A stretch of 64,000 nt of DNA from Pseudomonas sp. gcc21 (GCF_012844345.1 NZ_CP051625.1:3658001-3722000), one strand, 5' to 3'. Counted from the stretch's first letter, positions 21,046-31,912 are shown. A program made the numbers and translations. The notes: a model not told the origin generated them from the sequence alone.

Positions 21046-22953
21046 ATGAGTCACCAATCAGATCTTATCAGTCAGGATATCCTGGCCTATCTGGGGCAGC
21101 ACGAGCGTAAGGAGCTGCTGCGCTTTCTGACCTGCGGCAACGTCGACGACGGCAAAAGCACGCTGATCGGCCGTTTGCTGCACGATTCCAAGATGATCTA
21201 TGAAGATCACATGGAAGCCATCACCCGAGACTCGAGAAAGTCCGGTACCACGGGCGAGGAAGTCGACCTCGCGCTCCTGGTTGATGGGTTGCAGGCCGAG
21301 CGCGAGCAGGGCATCACTATCGATGTAGCCTACCGCTACTTTTCCACTGCCAAGCGCAAATTCATCATTGCCGACACCCCCGGCCATGAGCAGTACACCC
21401 GCAACATGGCCACCGGGGCTTCAACCTGTGACCTGGCGATCATCCTGATTGACGCCCGTTACGGCGTACAGACGCAGACCCGCCGGCACAGCTTTATCGC
21501 GTCGCTATTGGGCATCAAACACATCGTCGTTGCTATCAACAAGATGGACCTGATGGATTTCGATCAGACCGTATTCGACCGGATCTGTGACGATTACCGG
21601 CGCTTCGCCGGCGGGCTTGAACTGCTTGACGGCAGCAGCGTGCACTTTGTGCCCATGTCTGCGCTGAAGGGCGACAACGTGGTCAATCGCAGCGAGCGCA
21701 GCCCCTGGTATACCGGGCCGTCGCTGATGGAAATTCTCGAGACGGTTGAAATCGCCGCCGACCGCAACCTTACCGATCTGCGCTTCCCGGTGCAGCTGGT
21801 TACCCGACCGAACCTGAACTTCCGCGGCTTCGCCGGTACCGTTGCGTCCGGCGTCGTCCACAAGGGCGACGAGCTGGTGGTGCTCCCTTCGGGCAAGACC
21901 AGTCGGGTCAAATCCATCGTGACCTATGATGGCGAGCTGGAAAGCGCCGGACCAGGCCAGGCCGTTACTCTGACCATGGAAGATGAGGTGGATATCTCCC
22001 GGGGCGACATGCTGGCGCATGTGGACAATCGGCCGTTGATCGGCGATCAGTTCGAAGCCGACATCGTGTGGATGGCTGAGCAGCCAATGCAGCCAGGGCG
22101 CAAGTACGACATCAAGCGTGCGACCAGCACCAGCCCGGGCTCCTTCACGCGTATCCTGCACCAGATCGACGTCAATACGTTGGAGAAGCAGACCGCGGCG
22201 CAGCTGGAATTGAATGAGATTGGTCGGGTTGAGCTGGCCCTGGAGCGGCCGATTGCCTATGACGATTATCGAGCCAACCCGGTTTCAGGCGCATTCATTA
22301 TCGTCGACCGCATGACCAATGGCACCGTCGGCGCAGGCATGATCGTGGCCAAGGGGTTGTTCGGACAGAACACCACGGGCAGCCATCATGGCCGTCTGGC
22401 CCACGTAACCGCATCGGAACGTGCTGTACGTTTCGGTCAGGAGCCGGTCACCGTGCTCTTCACCGGCTTGTCCGGGTCCGGCAAAAGTACTATTGCCTAC
22501 GCGGTGGAGCGCAAGCTGTTCGATAGCGGCCGCGCCTGTTACGTGCTGGATGGCAAGGTGCTGCGTCAGGATCTGAGCAAGGGGGTAGGGCAGGATGCTG
22601 CCGGCCGTGCCGCGAACCTGCAGAAAGGTGCACGCATCGCCAGACAGCTCAATGAAGCCGGCTTGATTGCTCTTGGCGCCTTTATGGCACCTACCGAAGA
22701 GGGGCGTGCGGCTGCCAAGCACATCCTTGGCGAACGGTGCCTGATGGTGTATCTGGATGCGCCGCTTGAGGTCTGTAAAACTCGGGATCCGTCCGGGCTG
22801 TACGCGGCCAACACCGAAGACACCGTGCCGGGAGTTTCTTATCCTTACGAAGCGCCGGAAGACGCAGAGCTGGTATTGAATACTGCCGAGCTGGATGTGG
22901 ATACCTGCGTTGAGAAGGTTATCGGCCTGCTGCGCGAACGGGCGCTGATCTGA
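21046..22953 (+). CDS. cysNC: Fused sulfate adenylyltransferase GTPase / APS-kinase-like domain CysNC
   Basis: A 635-residue fusion. The N-terminal two thirds is CysN, an EF-Tu-like GTPase with GNVDDGKST at 31-39, DTPGHEQYT and NKMDLM. The C-terminal third is an adenylylsulfate-kinase domain with Walker A GLSGSGKS at 474-481. The fusion is the normal pseudomonad form. The APS-binding segment, usually DGDNVRHGL in classical kinases, reads DGKVLRQDL here, and the usual ENIRR helix reads AANLQK, so APS-kinase activity should not be assumed. tadA follows after three bases. Confidence 0.93.
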   Translation: MSHQSDLISQDILAYLGQHERKELLRFLTCGNVDDGKSTLIGRLLHDSKMIYEDHMEAITRDSRKSGTTGEEVDLALLVDGLQAEREQGITIDVAYRYFSTAKRKFIIADTPGHEQYTRNMATGASTCDLAIILIDARYGVQTQTRRHSFIASLLGIKHIVVAINKMDLMDFDQTVFDRICDDYRRFAGGLELLDGSSVHFVPMSALKGDNVVNRSERSPWYTGPSLMEILETVEIAADRNLTDLRFPVQLVTRPNLNFRGFAGTVASGVVHKGDELVVLPSGKTSRVKSIVTYDGELESAGPGQAVTLTMEDEVDISRGDMLAHVDNRPLIGDQFEADIVWMAEQPMQPGRKYDIKRATSTSPGSFTRILHQIDVNTLEKQTAAQLELNEIGRVELALERPIAYDDYRANPVSGAFIIVDRMTNGTVGAGMIVAKGLFGQNTTGSHHGRLAHVTASERAVRFGQEPVTVLFTGLSGSGKSTIAYAVERKLFDSGRACYVLDGKVLRQDLSKGVGQDAAGRAANLQKGARIARQLNEAGLIALGAFMAPTEEGRAAAKHILGERCLMVYLDAPLEVCKTRDPSGLYAANTEDTVPGVSYPYEAPEDAELVLNTAELDVDTCVEKVIGLLRERALI

Positions 22954-22956
22954 TCA

Positions 22957-23415
22957 ATGAAACCTGCCGATATCGACTTCATGCGCCTTGCGCTCGCGGA
23001 AGCCGAACAGGCCGCCGCCTGCGGTGAGGTGCCGGTTGGCGCCGTGCTGGTGCAGGACGGCCGGGTTATCGGCAGGGGGTTCAATCAGCCTATCGTCAGC
23101 CATGATCCCAGCGCCCATGCTGAAATGGTGGCGCTGCGTCAGGCGGCCACCAAGCAGCAGAACTACCGCTTACCCGATTCCACGCTGTATGTGACGCTGG
23201 AGCCTTGCACCATGTGTGCGGGGCTTCTGATTCATAGTCGGGTCAAACGGCTGGTATTTGGCGCCACGGAGCCGCGCGCGGGCGCGGTAGTAAGCCGTAG
23301 CCAGATCCTTGCGCAGCCCTGGATGAATCATCGCATTGAAGTGGAAGGCGGTGTGCTGGAAGAGGAGTGCGCTGCCGTCCTGACCGCGTTTTTCAAGGCT
23401 CGTCGGGGGCGTTGA
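22957..23415 (+). CDS. tadA: tRNA-specific adenosine deaminase TadA
   Basis: A 152-residue zinc deaminase with the catalytic HAE motif (His54, Glu56 in PSAHAEMVAL) and PCTMC (Cys84, Cys87). It converts wobble A34 to inosine in tRNA-Arg(ACG). The start codon is three bases past the cysNC stop, so translation is probably coupled, though the functions are unrelated. Length and motifs are complete. Confidence 0.95.
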   Translation: MKPADIDFMRLALAEAEQAAACGEVPVGAVLVQDGRVIGRGFNQPIVSHDPSAHAEMVALRQAATKQQNYRLPDSTLYVTLEPCTMCAGLLIHSRVKRLVFGATEPRAGAVVSRSQILAQPWMNHRIEVEGGVLEEECAAVLTAFFKARRGR

Positions 23416-23416
23416 G

Positions 23417-23440
23417 CCAAGCGCACGGCTTGGGCGTTTC
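23417..23440 (+). terminator. Weak hairpin terminator after tadA
   Basis: CCAAGC and GCTTGG arms enclose a five-base loop immediately after the tadA stop, followed by GCGTTTC. The stem is short and the T-run poor; placement supports a weak terminator. Confidence 0.4.
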
Positions 23441-23553
23441 TCAGCCGCCATCCTGACAGTCGCTTCCTTTGCTGCGAGTTAACCTTTCGGTAGTTTCTAT
23501 CGGTATCTCACGTCACGCTCAGCCTCTGGCAGGTTGCTGCGGCAGCGTCGCGC

Positions 23554-25131
23554 TCAGATCCCCTGGGGCAGTTGCTCCAATATGCCTGGTGTGTGGTAGT
23601 TGCTGTCCGGTAAGCGGCCCGTTTCAGACTGCGGCTGGGTTATCCATTGCAGGATTTCATAATAGCGCCGGATATTCTGCACGTAGTTGACGGGTTCCCC
23701 GCCGCGGGCATAACCGTAGCGGGTCTGGGTGTACCACTGTTTCTTGGCAAGCAGAGGCAGATGGTCTTTTACATCAATCCAGCGATTTGGATCGCGGCCG
23801 TTGTTACGCGTCAGGATCCGCGCATCTTCCAGATGCCCGAGCCCGACGTTATACGCAGCCAGGGCAAACCAGGTGCGGTCTGGCTCGGGAATATCCGTCG
23901 ACAATTGATCCCGCACCCAGACCAGATAGCGCGCCCCGCCAAAAATACTCTGCTTGGGATCAATGCGGTTGGTCACGCCGACAAATTTGGCCGTCGGCAG
24001 GGTCAGCATCATCAGACCGCGCACGCCTGTGGGTGAACGTGCATCCGGGTCCCACAGCGATTCCTGGTAGGCCATGCCTGCCAGTAGGCGCCAATCCAGA
24101 GCATACTGATCGCCGGCCTGACGGAAATGGGTTTCAAACCGCGGCAACCGACTCTGCATGTGTCGGGCGAAGGCCCGGGCGCCGACGTAATCAAGCACAT
24201 CGGAATGGCCATAAAATCGCTCAACCAGCTGATCGAGCGTTCCGTTTGTCTTTATCGTCTCGAAGAAGGAAGAAATCGCTTTGAGCAGACTGTCATCATT
24301 GCTGTGCGGCAACACCCAGGCGATAGGGCGGGGCTGGTCAAGATCGAAACCGACGCGGACAGCGGGGTAGAACGCCTGATTGACCACCAGTTCGTTGGAA
24401 TACACCACCGCGTGGTCGATTTCGTCATCGTTGACCAGGCGTAGCAGGTCGACGATTTCGAGGTTGTCGGATTCCTCGAACGTCAGCTCGGGGTGTTCGA
24501 GTTGCAGATTGCGCAGCTGGTCGGCCACGGTGCTGCCCTTCAGTACCATGACGCGTTTGCCGAAGATATCGCCGAGATTGCGTGGTTGGCGGGTACCGCG
24601 CCGATAGACCACCTGCGGGGTAGCATCAAGGTAGGGTTCAGCGAAGCGAACCTGACCCTCACGGGCCGGGTTGATTGTCAGACCCGCTGCAGCCAGGTCC
24701 GGACCATTCTCTGCGCCCAGACGCTGATAGATTTCATCGAGCGTATTGGAAGTGCTGAGATCCAGCTCCACGCCCAGGCTGTCGGCAAAACGTTTACTGA
24801 GTTCGTACTCGAGACCGGTATCGCCGTTACGGTCCTGGTAATAAGTGGTGGGTGTGTTGCGGGTGATTACACGGAGCACACCCTCTTCGTGAATCTGCTC
24901 CAGTCGGTTGGGTTTCTCGCAACCGGTCAGAACCAGGGTCAGGGCAAGCAGGGTCAGCACTGCTGAGCGTGCTTTGCCTGACCACCCGATTGCCGTCGAC
25001 TGAACGCCTCGCCCAGCCAAGCCCGCTGTGACCGAACGGGAAGTCGGCGCGCTTCGCAGCACATCTGGCCGTGTTCTGGCTGCCTCGCGTGGAGCCTGCG
25101 AGGATGTGTTGTTCAAAGGGATGGGACGCAT
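23554..25131 (-). CDS. mltF: Membrane-bound lytic murein transglycosylase F
   Basis: An MltF-family protein. An SBP_bac_3 (periplasmic binding) domain (LRVITRNTPTTYYQDRNG, YELSKRFADSLGVEL) is followed by a C-terminal SLT domain with the catalytic glutamate in GMAYQESLWDP. A hydrophobic stretch LTLLALTLVLTGC looks like a lipobox, but in any ATG/GTG-started version about 60 unusual residues precede it. I place the start at ATG 25131 for lack of better; GTG 25155 is also in frame, and neither has a convincing ribosome site. The enzyme cleaves murein glycan strands to anhydromuropeptides. Confidence 0.88.
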   Translation of the reverse strand: MRPIPLNNTSSQAPREAARTRPDVLRSAPTSRSVTAGLAGRGVQSTAIGWSGKARSAVLTLLALTLVLTGCEKPNRLEQIHEEGVLRVITRNTPTTYYQDRNGDTGLEYELSKRFADSLGVELDLSTSNTLDEIYQRLGAENGPDLAAAGLTINPAREGQVRFAEPYLDATPQVVYRRGTRQPRNLGDIFGKRVMVLKGSTVADQLRNLQLEHPELTFEESDNLEIVDLLRLVNDDEIDHAVVYSNELVVNQAFYPAVRVGFDLDQPRPIAWVLPHSNDDSLLKAISSFFETIKTNGTLDQLVERFYGHSDVLDYVGARAFARHMQSRLPRFETHFRQAGDQYALDWRLLAGMAYQESLWDPDARSPTGVRGLMMLTLPTAKFVGVTNRIDPKQSIFGGARYLVWVRDQLSTDIPEPDRTWFALAAYNVGLGHLEDARILTRNNGRDPNRWIDVKDHLPLLAKKQWYTQTRYGYARGGEPVNYVQNIRRYYEILQWITQPQSETGRLPDSNYHTPGILEQLPQGI

Positions 25132-25313
25132 GGGCGCAAGTATATGCAAATCCACCGCCCCGCAATAGCGGCGGGTTGCAGTAGTGTTGCATGGGGCACC
25201 GCCGCGTACCGGTGGGCTGTCCGAGTCGCTCCCCAGCGTGGTGGGAAGTCAGCGCTTGAGGTATCCTATGGGCCTTCAATTTTACCTTCCAGCACCCCGA
25301 GGCCTATATCGAC

Positions 25314-28300
25314 ATGCAAATTCTGCGTGGAGCCCCAGCCCTTTCCGATTTTCGCCGTGACAAGCTGCTTGCGCGCCTTCAGTCCACTGTGCCTGCGGTG
25401 CAGGGCCTGTATGCCGAGTTCATGCATTTCGCCGAGCTGGCGGCGGAGCTCGACGAGCACAGCGAACAGGTGCTTGAGCGACTGCTCAAATATGGTCCGT
25501 CGGTTACGGTTGAAGAGCCTGGCGACAATCTGATTCTGGTGGTTCCGCGTTTTGGCACCATTTCGCCCTGGTCGAGCAAGGCGACCGATATCGCGCATAA
25601 CTGCGGTCTCGATGCGGTCGCGCGGCTGGAGCGGGGAACGGCTTATTACGTTCGGGGGGAGCTCACACCCGCCGATCGCCTGATCGTGGCGGATCTGCTG
25701 CATGACCGGATGACCGAGCTGGTACTGGACGATCTTCAGGCGGCTGAAAACCTGTTCAAGCACACTGAGCCCAAGCCGCTCAGCACAGTTGATATCCTTT
25801 CCGGCGGCCGAGGCGCGCTGGAGCAGGCCAACGTCGAGCTTGGACTGGCTCTGGCTGATGACGAAATCGATTATCTGGTTGATAGCTTCAAAGGGCTTGA
25901 GCGTAACCCCAGTGATGTCGAGCTGATGATGTTCGCGCAGGCCAACTCCGAGCATTGCCGGCACAAGATCTTCAATGCCACCTGGGATATTGATGGCCAG
26001 GCGCAGGAAAAAAGCCTGTTCGGCATGATCAAGAATACCTATGAGATGCACAGCGAAGGGGTGCTCTCGGCCTACAAGGACAACGCCTCGGTTATCGAAG
26101 GCTTTGTTGCGGGGCGCTTTTTTCCGGATGCAGCCAGCGGTGAGTACCGTGCTTATCAGGAGCCGGTGCACATTCTGATGAAGGTCGAAACGCATAACCA
26201 TCCAACGGCCATCGCGCCCTTCCCGGGTGCTTCGACCGGCTCAGGTGGTGAGATTCGTGATGAAGGCGCTACCGGGCGAGGCGCCAAGCCCAAGGCTGGT
26301 CTCGTCGGCTTTACGGTATCGAATTTGCGCATCCCGGGCTTCGAGCAGCCGTGGGAAGAAGATAACGGCAAGCCTGATCGTATCGTCACGCCCTTGCAGA
26401 TTATGATCGACGGCCCGCTGGGCGGGGCGGCGTTCAATAACGAATTCGGACGCCCGAACCTGACGGGTTATTTCCGCACCTTCGAGCAGACGATCGACTC
26501 GCCGCGTGGCCCGGAAATCCGTGGCTACCACAAGCCGATCATGCTGGCTGGCGGTATGGGTAACATCCGCGCCAATCATGTTGAAAAGGCTGAAATCCCG
26601 GTGGGTGCGAAGTTGATCGTGCTTGGCGGACCTGCCATGTTGATTGGGCTGGGCGGCGGGGCTGCGTCCTCCATGGCGACCGGCAGCAGCGCCGCTGATC
26701 TGGATTTTGCTTCGGTTCAGCGCGAGAACCCGGAGATGGAACGCCGCTGCCAGGAGGTGATCGACCGTTGCTGGCAGCTGGGCGAGAAGAACCCGATCCG
26801 CTTCATTCATGATGTGGGCGCCGGCGGCCTGTCCAACGCCTTCCCCGAGCTGGTGAATGACGGCGGGCGCGGTGGCCGTTTCGAACTGCGCAATATTCCC
26901 AATGATGAGCCGGGTATGAGCCCGCTGGAGATCTGGTCCAACGAGTCGCAGGAACGTTACGTGATGGCGGTCGATCCTGCCGATTTCGAGCGATTCCAGG
27001 CAATCTGTGAGCGTGAACGCTGTCCCTTTGCAGTCGTTGGCGAAGCCACTGAAGAGCAGCTGCTGACGTTGAGCGATAGCCACTTCGGCAACAACCCGGT
27101 AGATATGCCGCTGTCGGTTCTGCTCGGCAAGCCGCCGCGCATGCACCGCAGCGTTCAGCGGGAAGCCGAGCAGGGCGATGCGTTCGATAGCGCGCGCCTG
27201 GATTTGACCGAGGCTGTAGACCGGGTGCTGCGGTTGCCCTCGGTTGCCAGCAAGAGCTTTCTGATAACCATCGGTGACCGCAGTATCACCGGTCTGGTCG
27301 CGCGAGATCAGATGGTCGGACCCTGGCAGGTGCCGGTTGCCGACTGTGCCGTGACGGCGACCAGCTTCGATGTGTATACCGGCGAAGCCATGGCGCTGGG
27401 CGAACGCACGCCGCTGGCACTGCTCAATGCGCCCGCTTCGGGTCGCATGGCTGTCGCCGAAGTGGTGACCAACCTGGCAGCGGCGCGGATCGACAAGCTA
27501 TCGGACATCAAACTGTCCGCCAACTGGATGGCTGCAGCAGGGCACCCGGGTGAGGATGCTCGCTTGTACGAAACCGTTCGTGCGGTGGGTATGGAGCTGT
27601 GCCCTGAGCTGGGCATTACCATTCCGGTGGGCAAGGACTCCATGTCCATGCAGACGCGCTGGCAACAGGCTGACGAAACAAAGAGCGTCACCTCGCCGAT
27701 GTCACTGGTCGTCACCGGCTTTGCTCCGGTACAGGACGTGCGCCAGACCATGACGCCGCAACTGCGACTGGACCAGGACGAAACGGATCTGATTCTTATC
27801 GATCTGGGTCGCGGGCGTAACCGTCTGGGCGGTTCGGCGCTGGCACAGGTGTATAACCGTATTGGCAGTGAAACGCCTGATCTGGATGACGCAGAAGACC
27901 TCAAGGCTTTCTTTGCCGTGATCCAGGGCTTGAACAGCGACGGTCTGTTGCTGGCTTATCATGACCGCTCCGACGGTGGTTTGCTGACGACGCTGGCGGA
28001 GATGGCCTTTGCCGGACATTGCGGACTGGACGTCAATCTGGATGTCCTGGCCGATCAGGTTGCTGATCTGCCCGCTGCGCTCTTTAACGAGGAGCTGGGC
28101 GCGGTCATTCAGGTGCGTCAGGCGGATACTGAACGGGTGCTCAACGCCTTGAGTTCTGTTGGGCTGGGTGATTGCAGTGCGGTGATCGGCCGTCCGGTGA
28201 AGGAGCAAACGCTGAACTTCACTTACAACGAGCAGATCGTGCTCAGCGGCACGCGCGGTGCCTGGCAGCAGGCGTGGAGCGAGACCAGCTGGCAGATCCA

Positions 28301-29210
28301 GCGGCTACGCGACAACGCCGATTGCGCTGATATGGAATTTGAAAGCCTGGCGGATGACGCCAACCCCGGTCTGCAGGCGCTGCTTAGCTACGAGGTCAAC
28401 GAAGACGTCGCGGCTCCCTATATCAACTCGGGCATCCGTCCGCGCATAGCCATCTTGCGCGAGCAGGGGGTAAACGGTCAGGTTGAGATGGCTGCTGCCT
28501 TCACTCGGGCAGGCTTCAACGCCATTGACGTTCACATGAGCGATATCCTCACTGGTCGGGTTGAGCTCGACAGCTTCCGCGGTCTGGTTGCATGCGGCGG
28601 GTTCTCCTACGGTGACGTGCTCGGTGCAGGTGAAGGCTGGGCCAAATCGATTCTGTTCAACGACACCGCACGTCAGGCCTTCAGCGAATTCTTCGCCCGG
28701 CCGGAAACCTTTGCGCTGGGGATCTGTAACGGCTGTCAGATGCTCTCCAACCTGCGCGAGCTGATTCCGGGCAGCGAGCATTGGCCGCGCTTTGTACGCA
28801 ACCGCTCCGAGCAGTTCGAGGCGCGGGTGGCGATGGTCGAAGTGCAACCGTCTCCCTCGATATTCCTCAGCGGCATGACCGGTTCGCGTTTGCCGATCGC
28901 GGTCGCTCACGGTGAGGGGCACGCCGAGTTCGCCTCCAGCGAGGCGGTCGATGCGTGCGAGGCGAGCAGCAGCGTCGCTCTGCGTTATATCGATAACCGG
29001 GGTCGCATGACCGAGCGCTATCCGGCGAACCCCGGCGGTTCTCCGCGCGGGATTACCGGGCTGACCACGGCAGATGGCCGGGTCACCATCATGATGCCGC
29101 ACCCCGAGCGGGTGTTCCGTGCGGTGCAGAACTCCTGGTGCCCTGAGGACTGGACGGAGGATGGCGGCTGGATGCGCATGTTCCGCAATGCGCGGGCCTG
29201 GGTCGGTTAA
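25314..29210 (+). CDS. purL: Phosphoribosylformylglycinamidine synthase PurL
   Basis: A 1298-residue large-type FGAM synthase. The N-terminal PurS-like part, two AIRS-like domains (with [34 protein letters not shown] substrate loop near 290-320) and the C-terminal glutaminase are all present. The glutaminase nucleophile cysteine is in GICNGCQML. It catalyses the fourth step of purine synthesis in the cytoplasm. The gene is monocistronic, divergent from mltF and closed by a perfect 15-bp terminator. Confidence 0.97.
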   Translation: MQILRGAPALSDFRRDKLLARLQSTVPAVQGLYAEFMHFAELAAELDEHSEQVLERLLKYGPSVTVEEPGDNLILVVPRFGTISPWSSKATDIAHNCGLDAVARLERGTAYYVRGELTPADRLIVADLLHDRMTELVLDDLQAAENLFKHTEPKPLSTVDILSGGRGALEQANVELGLALADDEIDYLVDSFKGLERNPSDVELMMFAQANSEHCRHKIFNATWDIDGQAQEKSLFGMIKNTYEMHSEGVLSAYKDNASVIEGFVAGRFFPDAASGEYRAYQEPVHILMKVETHNHPTAIAPFPGASTGSGGEIRDEGATGRGAKPKAGLVGFTVSNLRIPGFEQPWEEDNGKPDRIVTPLQIMIDGPLGGAAFNNEFGRPNLTGYFRTFEQTIDSPRGPEIRGYHKPIMLAGGMGNIRANHVEKAEIPVGAKLIVLGGPAMLIGLGGGAASSMATGSSAADLDFASVQRENPEMERRCQEVIDRCWQLGEKNPIRFIHDVGAGGLSNAFPELVNDGGRGGRFELRNIPNDEPGMSPLEIWSNESQERYVMAVDPADFERFQAICERERCPFAVVGEATEEQLLTLSDSHFGNNPVDMPLSVLLGKPPRMHRSVQREAEQGDAFDSARLDLTEAVDRVLRLPSVASKSFLITIGDRSITGLVARDQMVGPWQVPVADCAVTATSFDVYTGEAMALGERTPLALLNAPASGRMAVAEVVTNLAAARIDKLSDIKLSANWMAAAGHPGEDARLYETVRAVGMELCPELGITIPVGKDSMSMQTRWQQADETKSVTSPMSLVVTGFAPVQDVRQTMTPQLRLDQDETDLILIDLGRGRNRLGGSALAQVYNRIGSETPDLDDAEDLKAFFAVIQGLNSDGLLLAYHDRSDGGLLTTLAEMAFAGHCGLDVNLDVLADQVADLPAALFNEELGAVIQVRQADTERVLNALSSVGLGDCSAVIGRPVKEQTLNFTYNEQIVLSGTRGAWQQAWSETSWQIQRLRDNADCADMEFESLADDANPGLQALLSYEVNEDVAAPYINSGIRPRIAILREQGVNGQVEMAAAFTRAGFNAIDVHMSDILTGRVELDSFRGLVACGGFSYGDVLGAGEGWAKSILFNDTARQAFSEFFARPETFALGICNGCQMLSNLRELIPGSEHWPRFVRNRSEQFEARVAMVEVQPSPSIFLSGMTGSRLPIAVAHGEGHAEFASSEAVDACEASSSVALRYIDNRGRMTERYPANPGGSPRGITGLTTADGRVTIMMPHPERVFRAVQNSWCPEDWTEDGGWMRMFRNARAWVG

Positions 29211-29223
29211 CCGGTCAACGTTG

Positions 29224-29258
29224 TACGAAAATCCCGGCCATTCGCCGGGATTTTCGTA
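29224..29258 (+). terminator. Perfect 15-bp hairpin terminator after purL
   Basis: Arms TACGAAAATCCCGGC and GCCGGGATTTTCGTA pair without mismatch around CATTC, 13 bases after the purL stop. The GATTTTC arm gives the U-rich end. It isolates purL from the zinc receptor gene. Confidence 0.85.
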
Positions 29259-29346
29259 TCTGGAGCGAAATTAGGTTCCGCATGTTCAAGCCCTGAAACG
29301 AAAAAGCCGGTACTGACTAATTTCAAATAGCTAAACGAAACGCTTG

Positions 29347-29365
29347 ATTGTAATAGTATAACAAT
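29347..29365. promoter_or_regulatory. Likely Zur (zinc) operator
   Basis: The 19-base site ATTGTAATAGTATAACAAT is palindromic at 16 of 19 positions and resembles the gammaproteobacterial Zur box core TGTTATANTATAACA. It stands 63 bases before the receptor start, where a repressor would block transcription. The downstream gene is a zinc-type TonB receptor, which agrees. This is inference from pattern and context. Confidence 0.65.
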
Positions 29366-29428
29366 TCATATTGCTTCCCGAATTTGGAGGGGGGATTCCC
29401 CCATCATCAAACTGAGAGCGAGGAAGCA

Positions 29429-31474
29429 ATGAAATCCCTACCTAAGCCGTTGGCTGTGGCAATTGGCCTTGTCAGCCTTGTTGGGCTGTCTGCTGCGGAC
29501 GCCGATACTCTGGCGTTGCCCGACACCACCGTTAACGCCTCCTCCCATGGCAGTCGCGCCGAAGCCATGAGCGCATCGGTAGAAGTGTTGCGCGGCGATG
29601 AGCTGGTGACGGGACGTGCCGCAACGCTGGGCGATACTCTGGATGGCCTCCCAGGCGTTCATTCCAGCGGGTTCGGCCCCGGAGTGGGGCGCCCGGTTAT
29701 TCGTGGTCTGGAAGGGGCGCGGGTGCGGGTACTAAGCGATGGCGTCAGCACCTTGGATGCGTCCACCAGCAGCCCCGATCACGCCATAACCAGCGACATG
29801 CAGTTACTTGAGCAGGTAGAAGTGCTAAAGGGCCCGGCGACACTGATGTATGGGGGCGGCGCAATCGGAGGTGTGGTCAATCTGATTGATCGCAAGGTAC
29901 CCACCTACGTGCCCGATGAGGGTGTCGAGGTCGACATGGAGGTCCGCGGTAATTCGGTGGCCGACGAGCGTGCAGGTTCGGTTGGCGTCACGGCAGGCGC
30001 AGGTCAGGTCGCCGTTCGGCTGGAGGGAAGCAAACTGACTGCCGATCCTTACAGGGTTCCGGGCAGCCCGTCACGCCAACACGGCGCGTTCAACGAGTCA
30101 GATTCGGCGGCGCTAGGCCTAAGCTGGATCGGTGACCGCGGTTACATAGGCCTGGCCTACAGTGTGCAGAATCGGGAATACGGTTTGCTGGGGCACGTTC
30201 ATGCCGATTGTCATACGCATGGTCCGACATGGCATTGCGGCGGGCATGGTCCCGGGCATGATGAACACGACCATGAGGGGGATCATGATCATCACCACGA
30301 ACACGACGCGGCATTCATCGACATGCGGCAGAAACGCTGGGATGTGCGTGGGGAATACCGTGACCCCTTTGCGGGATTCGACCGACTTCGCCTGCGCCTG
30401 GGGCATACCGATTACACCCATCAAGAGATTGAGGGTGACGAAGTCGGGACCCGCTTCGAGAACAAAGGTAGCGAGGCACGTCTGGAGCTGACGCATAAAC
30501 CCATTGCAGGCTGGAAGGGCGTGCTGGGTGGCCAGACCTCCCGGCGGGATTTTTCCGCATTGGGTGAAGAGGCCTATGTGCCGGCTACGCAGACCGATAA
30601 TCATGCCTTATTCCTGATAGAAGCACTGCAGCAGGGCGACTGGCTACATGAAATCGGCCTGCGACATGAATGGCAGGACATTGATGCCAGACGTGCCACG
30701 ACAGGCGTATCGCACCGAGGCACGTCAATATCAGCCGGCAGCGCCTGGACCTTCTCACCTGGTTACGCGCTGTTCGGCAGCGTCTCTCGCTCGCAGCGCT
30801 TACCCACAGCGGAAGAATTGTTTGCATCCGGCCCGCATGCGGCCACCCGTACCGTGGAGCTGGGTAACAGCGAGCTTGAGGAAGAAACCGGCCACAACCT
30901 GGAGGTCGGCCTGCGTAAACTCAGCGGCGCGGTTACCTATAGCCTCAGCGCATACCGTAACGAGATTGACGACTTTATTTATGCAGCCGATGCCGGCTAC
31001 GAGCCAGGTGGCGATTACCGGGTAGTGGAGTACCGTCAGCAGGACGCGGTACTCCACGGGGTCGAGGCGAGTGTCGGCATACAGGCCACCGATAATCTCA
31101 AGGTCACATTCTTCGGCGACAGTGTGCGGGGCCGGTTGCGCGATGGCGGTGGCGATCTGCCGCGGATTCCGGCGGATCGTTACGGTTTGCGGCTTGAGCA
31201 GCGCCTGTCCAGCCACCTCACCGGTAATCTGGAAAGCTACCGCGTGCGCCGGCAGGATGACGCAGCAGAATATGAAACCGAAACCGGGGGTTACAGCATG
31301 CTGGCTGCGGGATTGAGTTATCACGCGCAGAGCGCAGCGGGGTTGGATTACCTGGTGTACGCGCGCGCTGACAACCTGCTCAATGAAGAGGTTCGCCAGC
31401 ACAGTTCATTCATCAAAGATGAGGTGTTGCTTCCGGGGCGCAATCTGACCGTCGGGCTGCGCCTGAGCTTCTGA
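29429..31474 (+). CDS. znuD: Zinc-type TonB-dependent outer membrane receptor (ZnuD-like)
   Basis: A 681-residue TonB receptor: a signal peptide (about 1-24), a plug with LGDTLDGLPGV, GVGRPVIRGLEGARVRVLSDG and VEVLKGPATLMYGGGAIGGVVN, and a 22-strand barrel ending in LRLSF with terminal Phe. Residues 256-293 form a loop with 14 His and 2 Cys in 38 residues, as in the ZnuD/PA0781 zinc receptors. The likely role is uptake of zinc across the outer membrane, powered by TonB. AGGAAGC precedes ATG 29429. A Zur-like site lies upstream, and yqfO-like gene follows after 63 bases with no strong terminator. Confidence 0.9.
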   Translation: MKSLPKPLAVAIGLVSLVGLSAADADTLALPDTTVNASSHGSRAEAMSASVEVLRGDELVTGRAATLGDTLDGLPGVHSSGFGPGVGRPVIRGLEGARVRVLSDGVSTLDASTSSPDHAITSDMQLLEQVEVLKGPATLMYGGGAIGGVVNLIDRKVPTYVPDEGVEVDMEVRGNSVADERAGSVGVTAGAGQVAVRLEGSKLTADPYRVPGSPSRQHGAFNESDSAALGLSWIGDRGYIGLAYSVQNREYGLLGHVHADCHTHGPTWHCGGHGPGHDEHDHEGDHDHHHEHDAAFIDMRQKRWDVRGEYRDPFAGFDRLRLRLGHTDYTHQEIEGDEVGTRFENKGSEARLELTHKPIAGWKGVLGGQTSRRDFSALGEEAYVPATQTDNHALFLIEALQQGDWLHEIGLRHEWQDIDARRATTGVSHRGTSISAGSAWTFSPGYALFGSVSRSQRLPTAEELFASGPHAATRTVELGNSELEEETGHNLEVGLRKLSGAVTYSLSAYRNEIDDFIYAADAGYEPGGDYRVVEYRQQDAVLHGVEASVGIQATDNLKVTFFGDSVRGRLRDGGGDLPRIPADRYGLRLEQRLSSHLTGNLESYRVRRQDDAAEYETETGGYSMLAAGLSYHAQSAAGLDYLVYARADNLLNEEVRQHSSFIKDEVLLPGRNLTVGLRLSF

Positions 31475-31537
31475 CCTTTGAGAAAAGCATTCCGGGCTGC
31501 AACACTGGTTTGCAGATCAACAACCCGGAGCGCCCGC

Positions 31538-31849
31538 ATGTACAAACTCTGCTTTTACGTCCCTGAATCGCATCTTGAGCCGGTCAAGCAGGCCATATTC
31601 GATGTGGGAGGAGGCTGCATTGGTGATTACGAGCAATGCTGCTGGCAGGTGTTGGGTCAGGGGCAGTTTCGTCCACGAGCCGGTGCTCAGCCATTCATCG
31701 GCACACAGGGCGAGCTGGAGAAAGTAGCCGAGTACAGAGTTGAGCTGGTCTGTAGTGACGAGCTGATTGCCCGCTCCGTGGCGGCATTGAAGGCGGCGCA
31801 TCCGTATGAAGAGCCCGCCTATGACGTCTGGCCGCTAGCGGCGTTTTGA
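31538..31849 (+). CDS. PII/CutA-like NIF3-insert domain protein (YqfO-like)
   Basis: A 103-residue protein MYKLCFYVPESHLEPVKQAI.. ending in HPYEEPAYDVWPL. This matches the small protein family that corresponds to the PII/CutA-like domain inserted into long NIF3 proteins such as Bacillus YqfO; it carries no NIF3 metal motif itself. Function is unknown; metal or nucleotide sensing is only a guess from the fold class. CGGAG precedes ATG 31538. The gene follows the zinc receptor on the same strand and ends at a clear terminator. Confidence 0.85.
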   Translation: MYKLCFYVPESHLEPVKQAIFDVGGGCIGDYEQCCWQVLGQGQFRPRAGAQPFIGTQGELEKVAEYRVELVCSDELIARSVAALKAAHPYEEPAYDVWPLAAF

Positions 31850-31871
31850 TTTGCGCAAAGGAGTTGTGAGC

Positions 31872-31912
31872 ACAGGATGCGAGCACCGGTGACGGCGCTC
31901 GCATCCTGTTTT
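31872..31912 (+). terminator. Terminator after the yqfO-like gene
   Basis: A 13-bp perfect stem (ACAGGATGCGAGC with GCTCGCATCCTGT) and a 12-base loop, then TTT. It lies 22 bases past the stop and ahead of convergent ccp. Confidence 0.8.
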
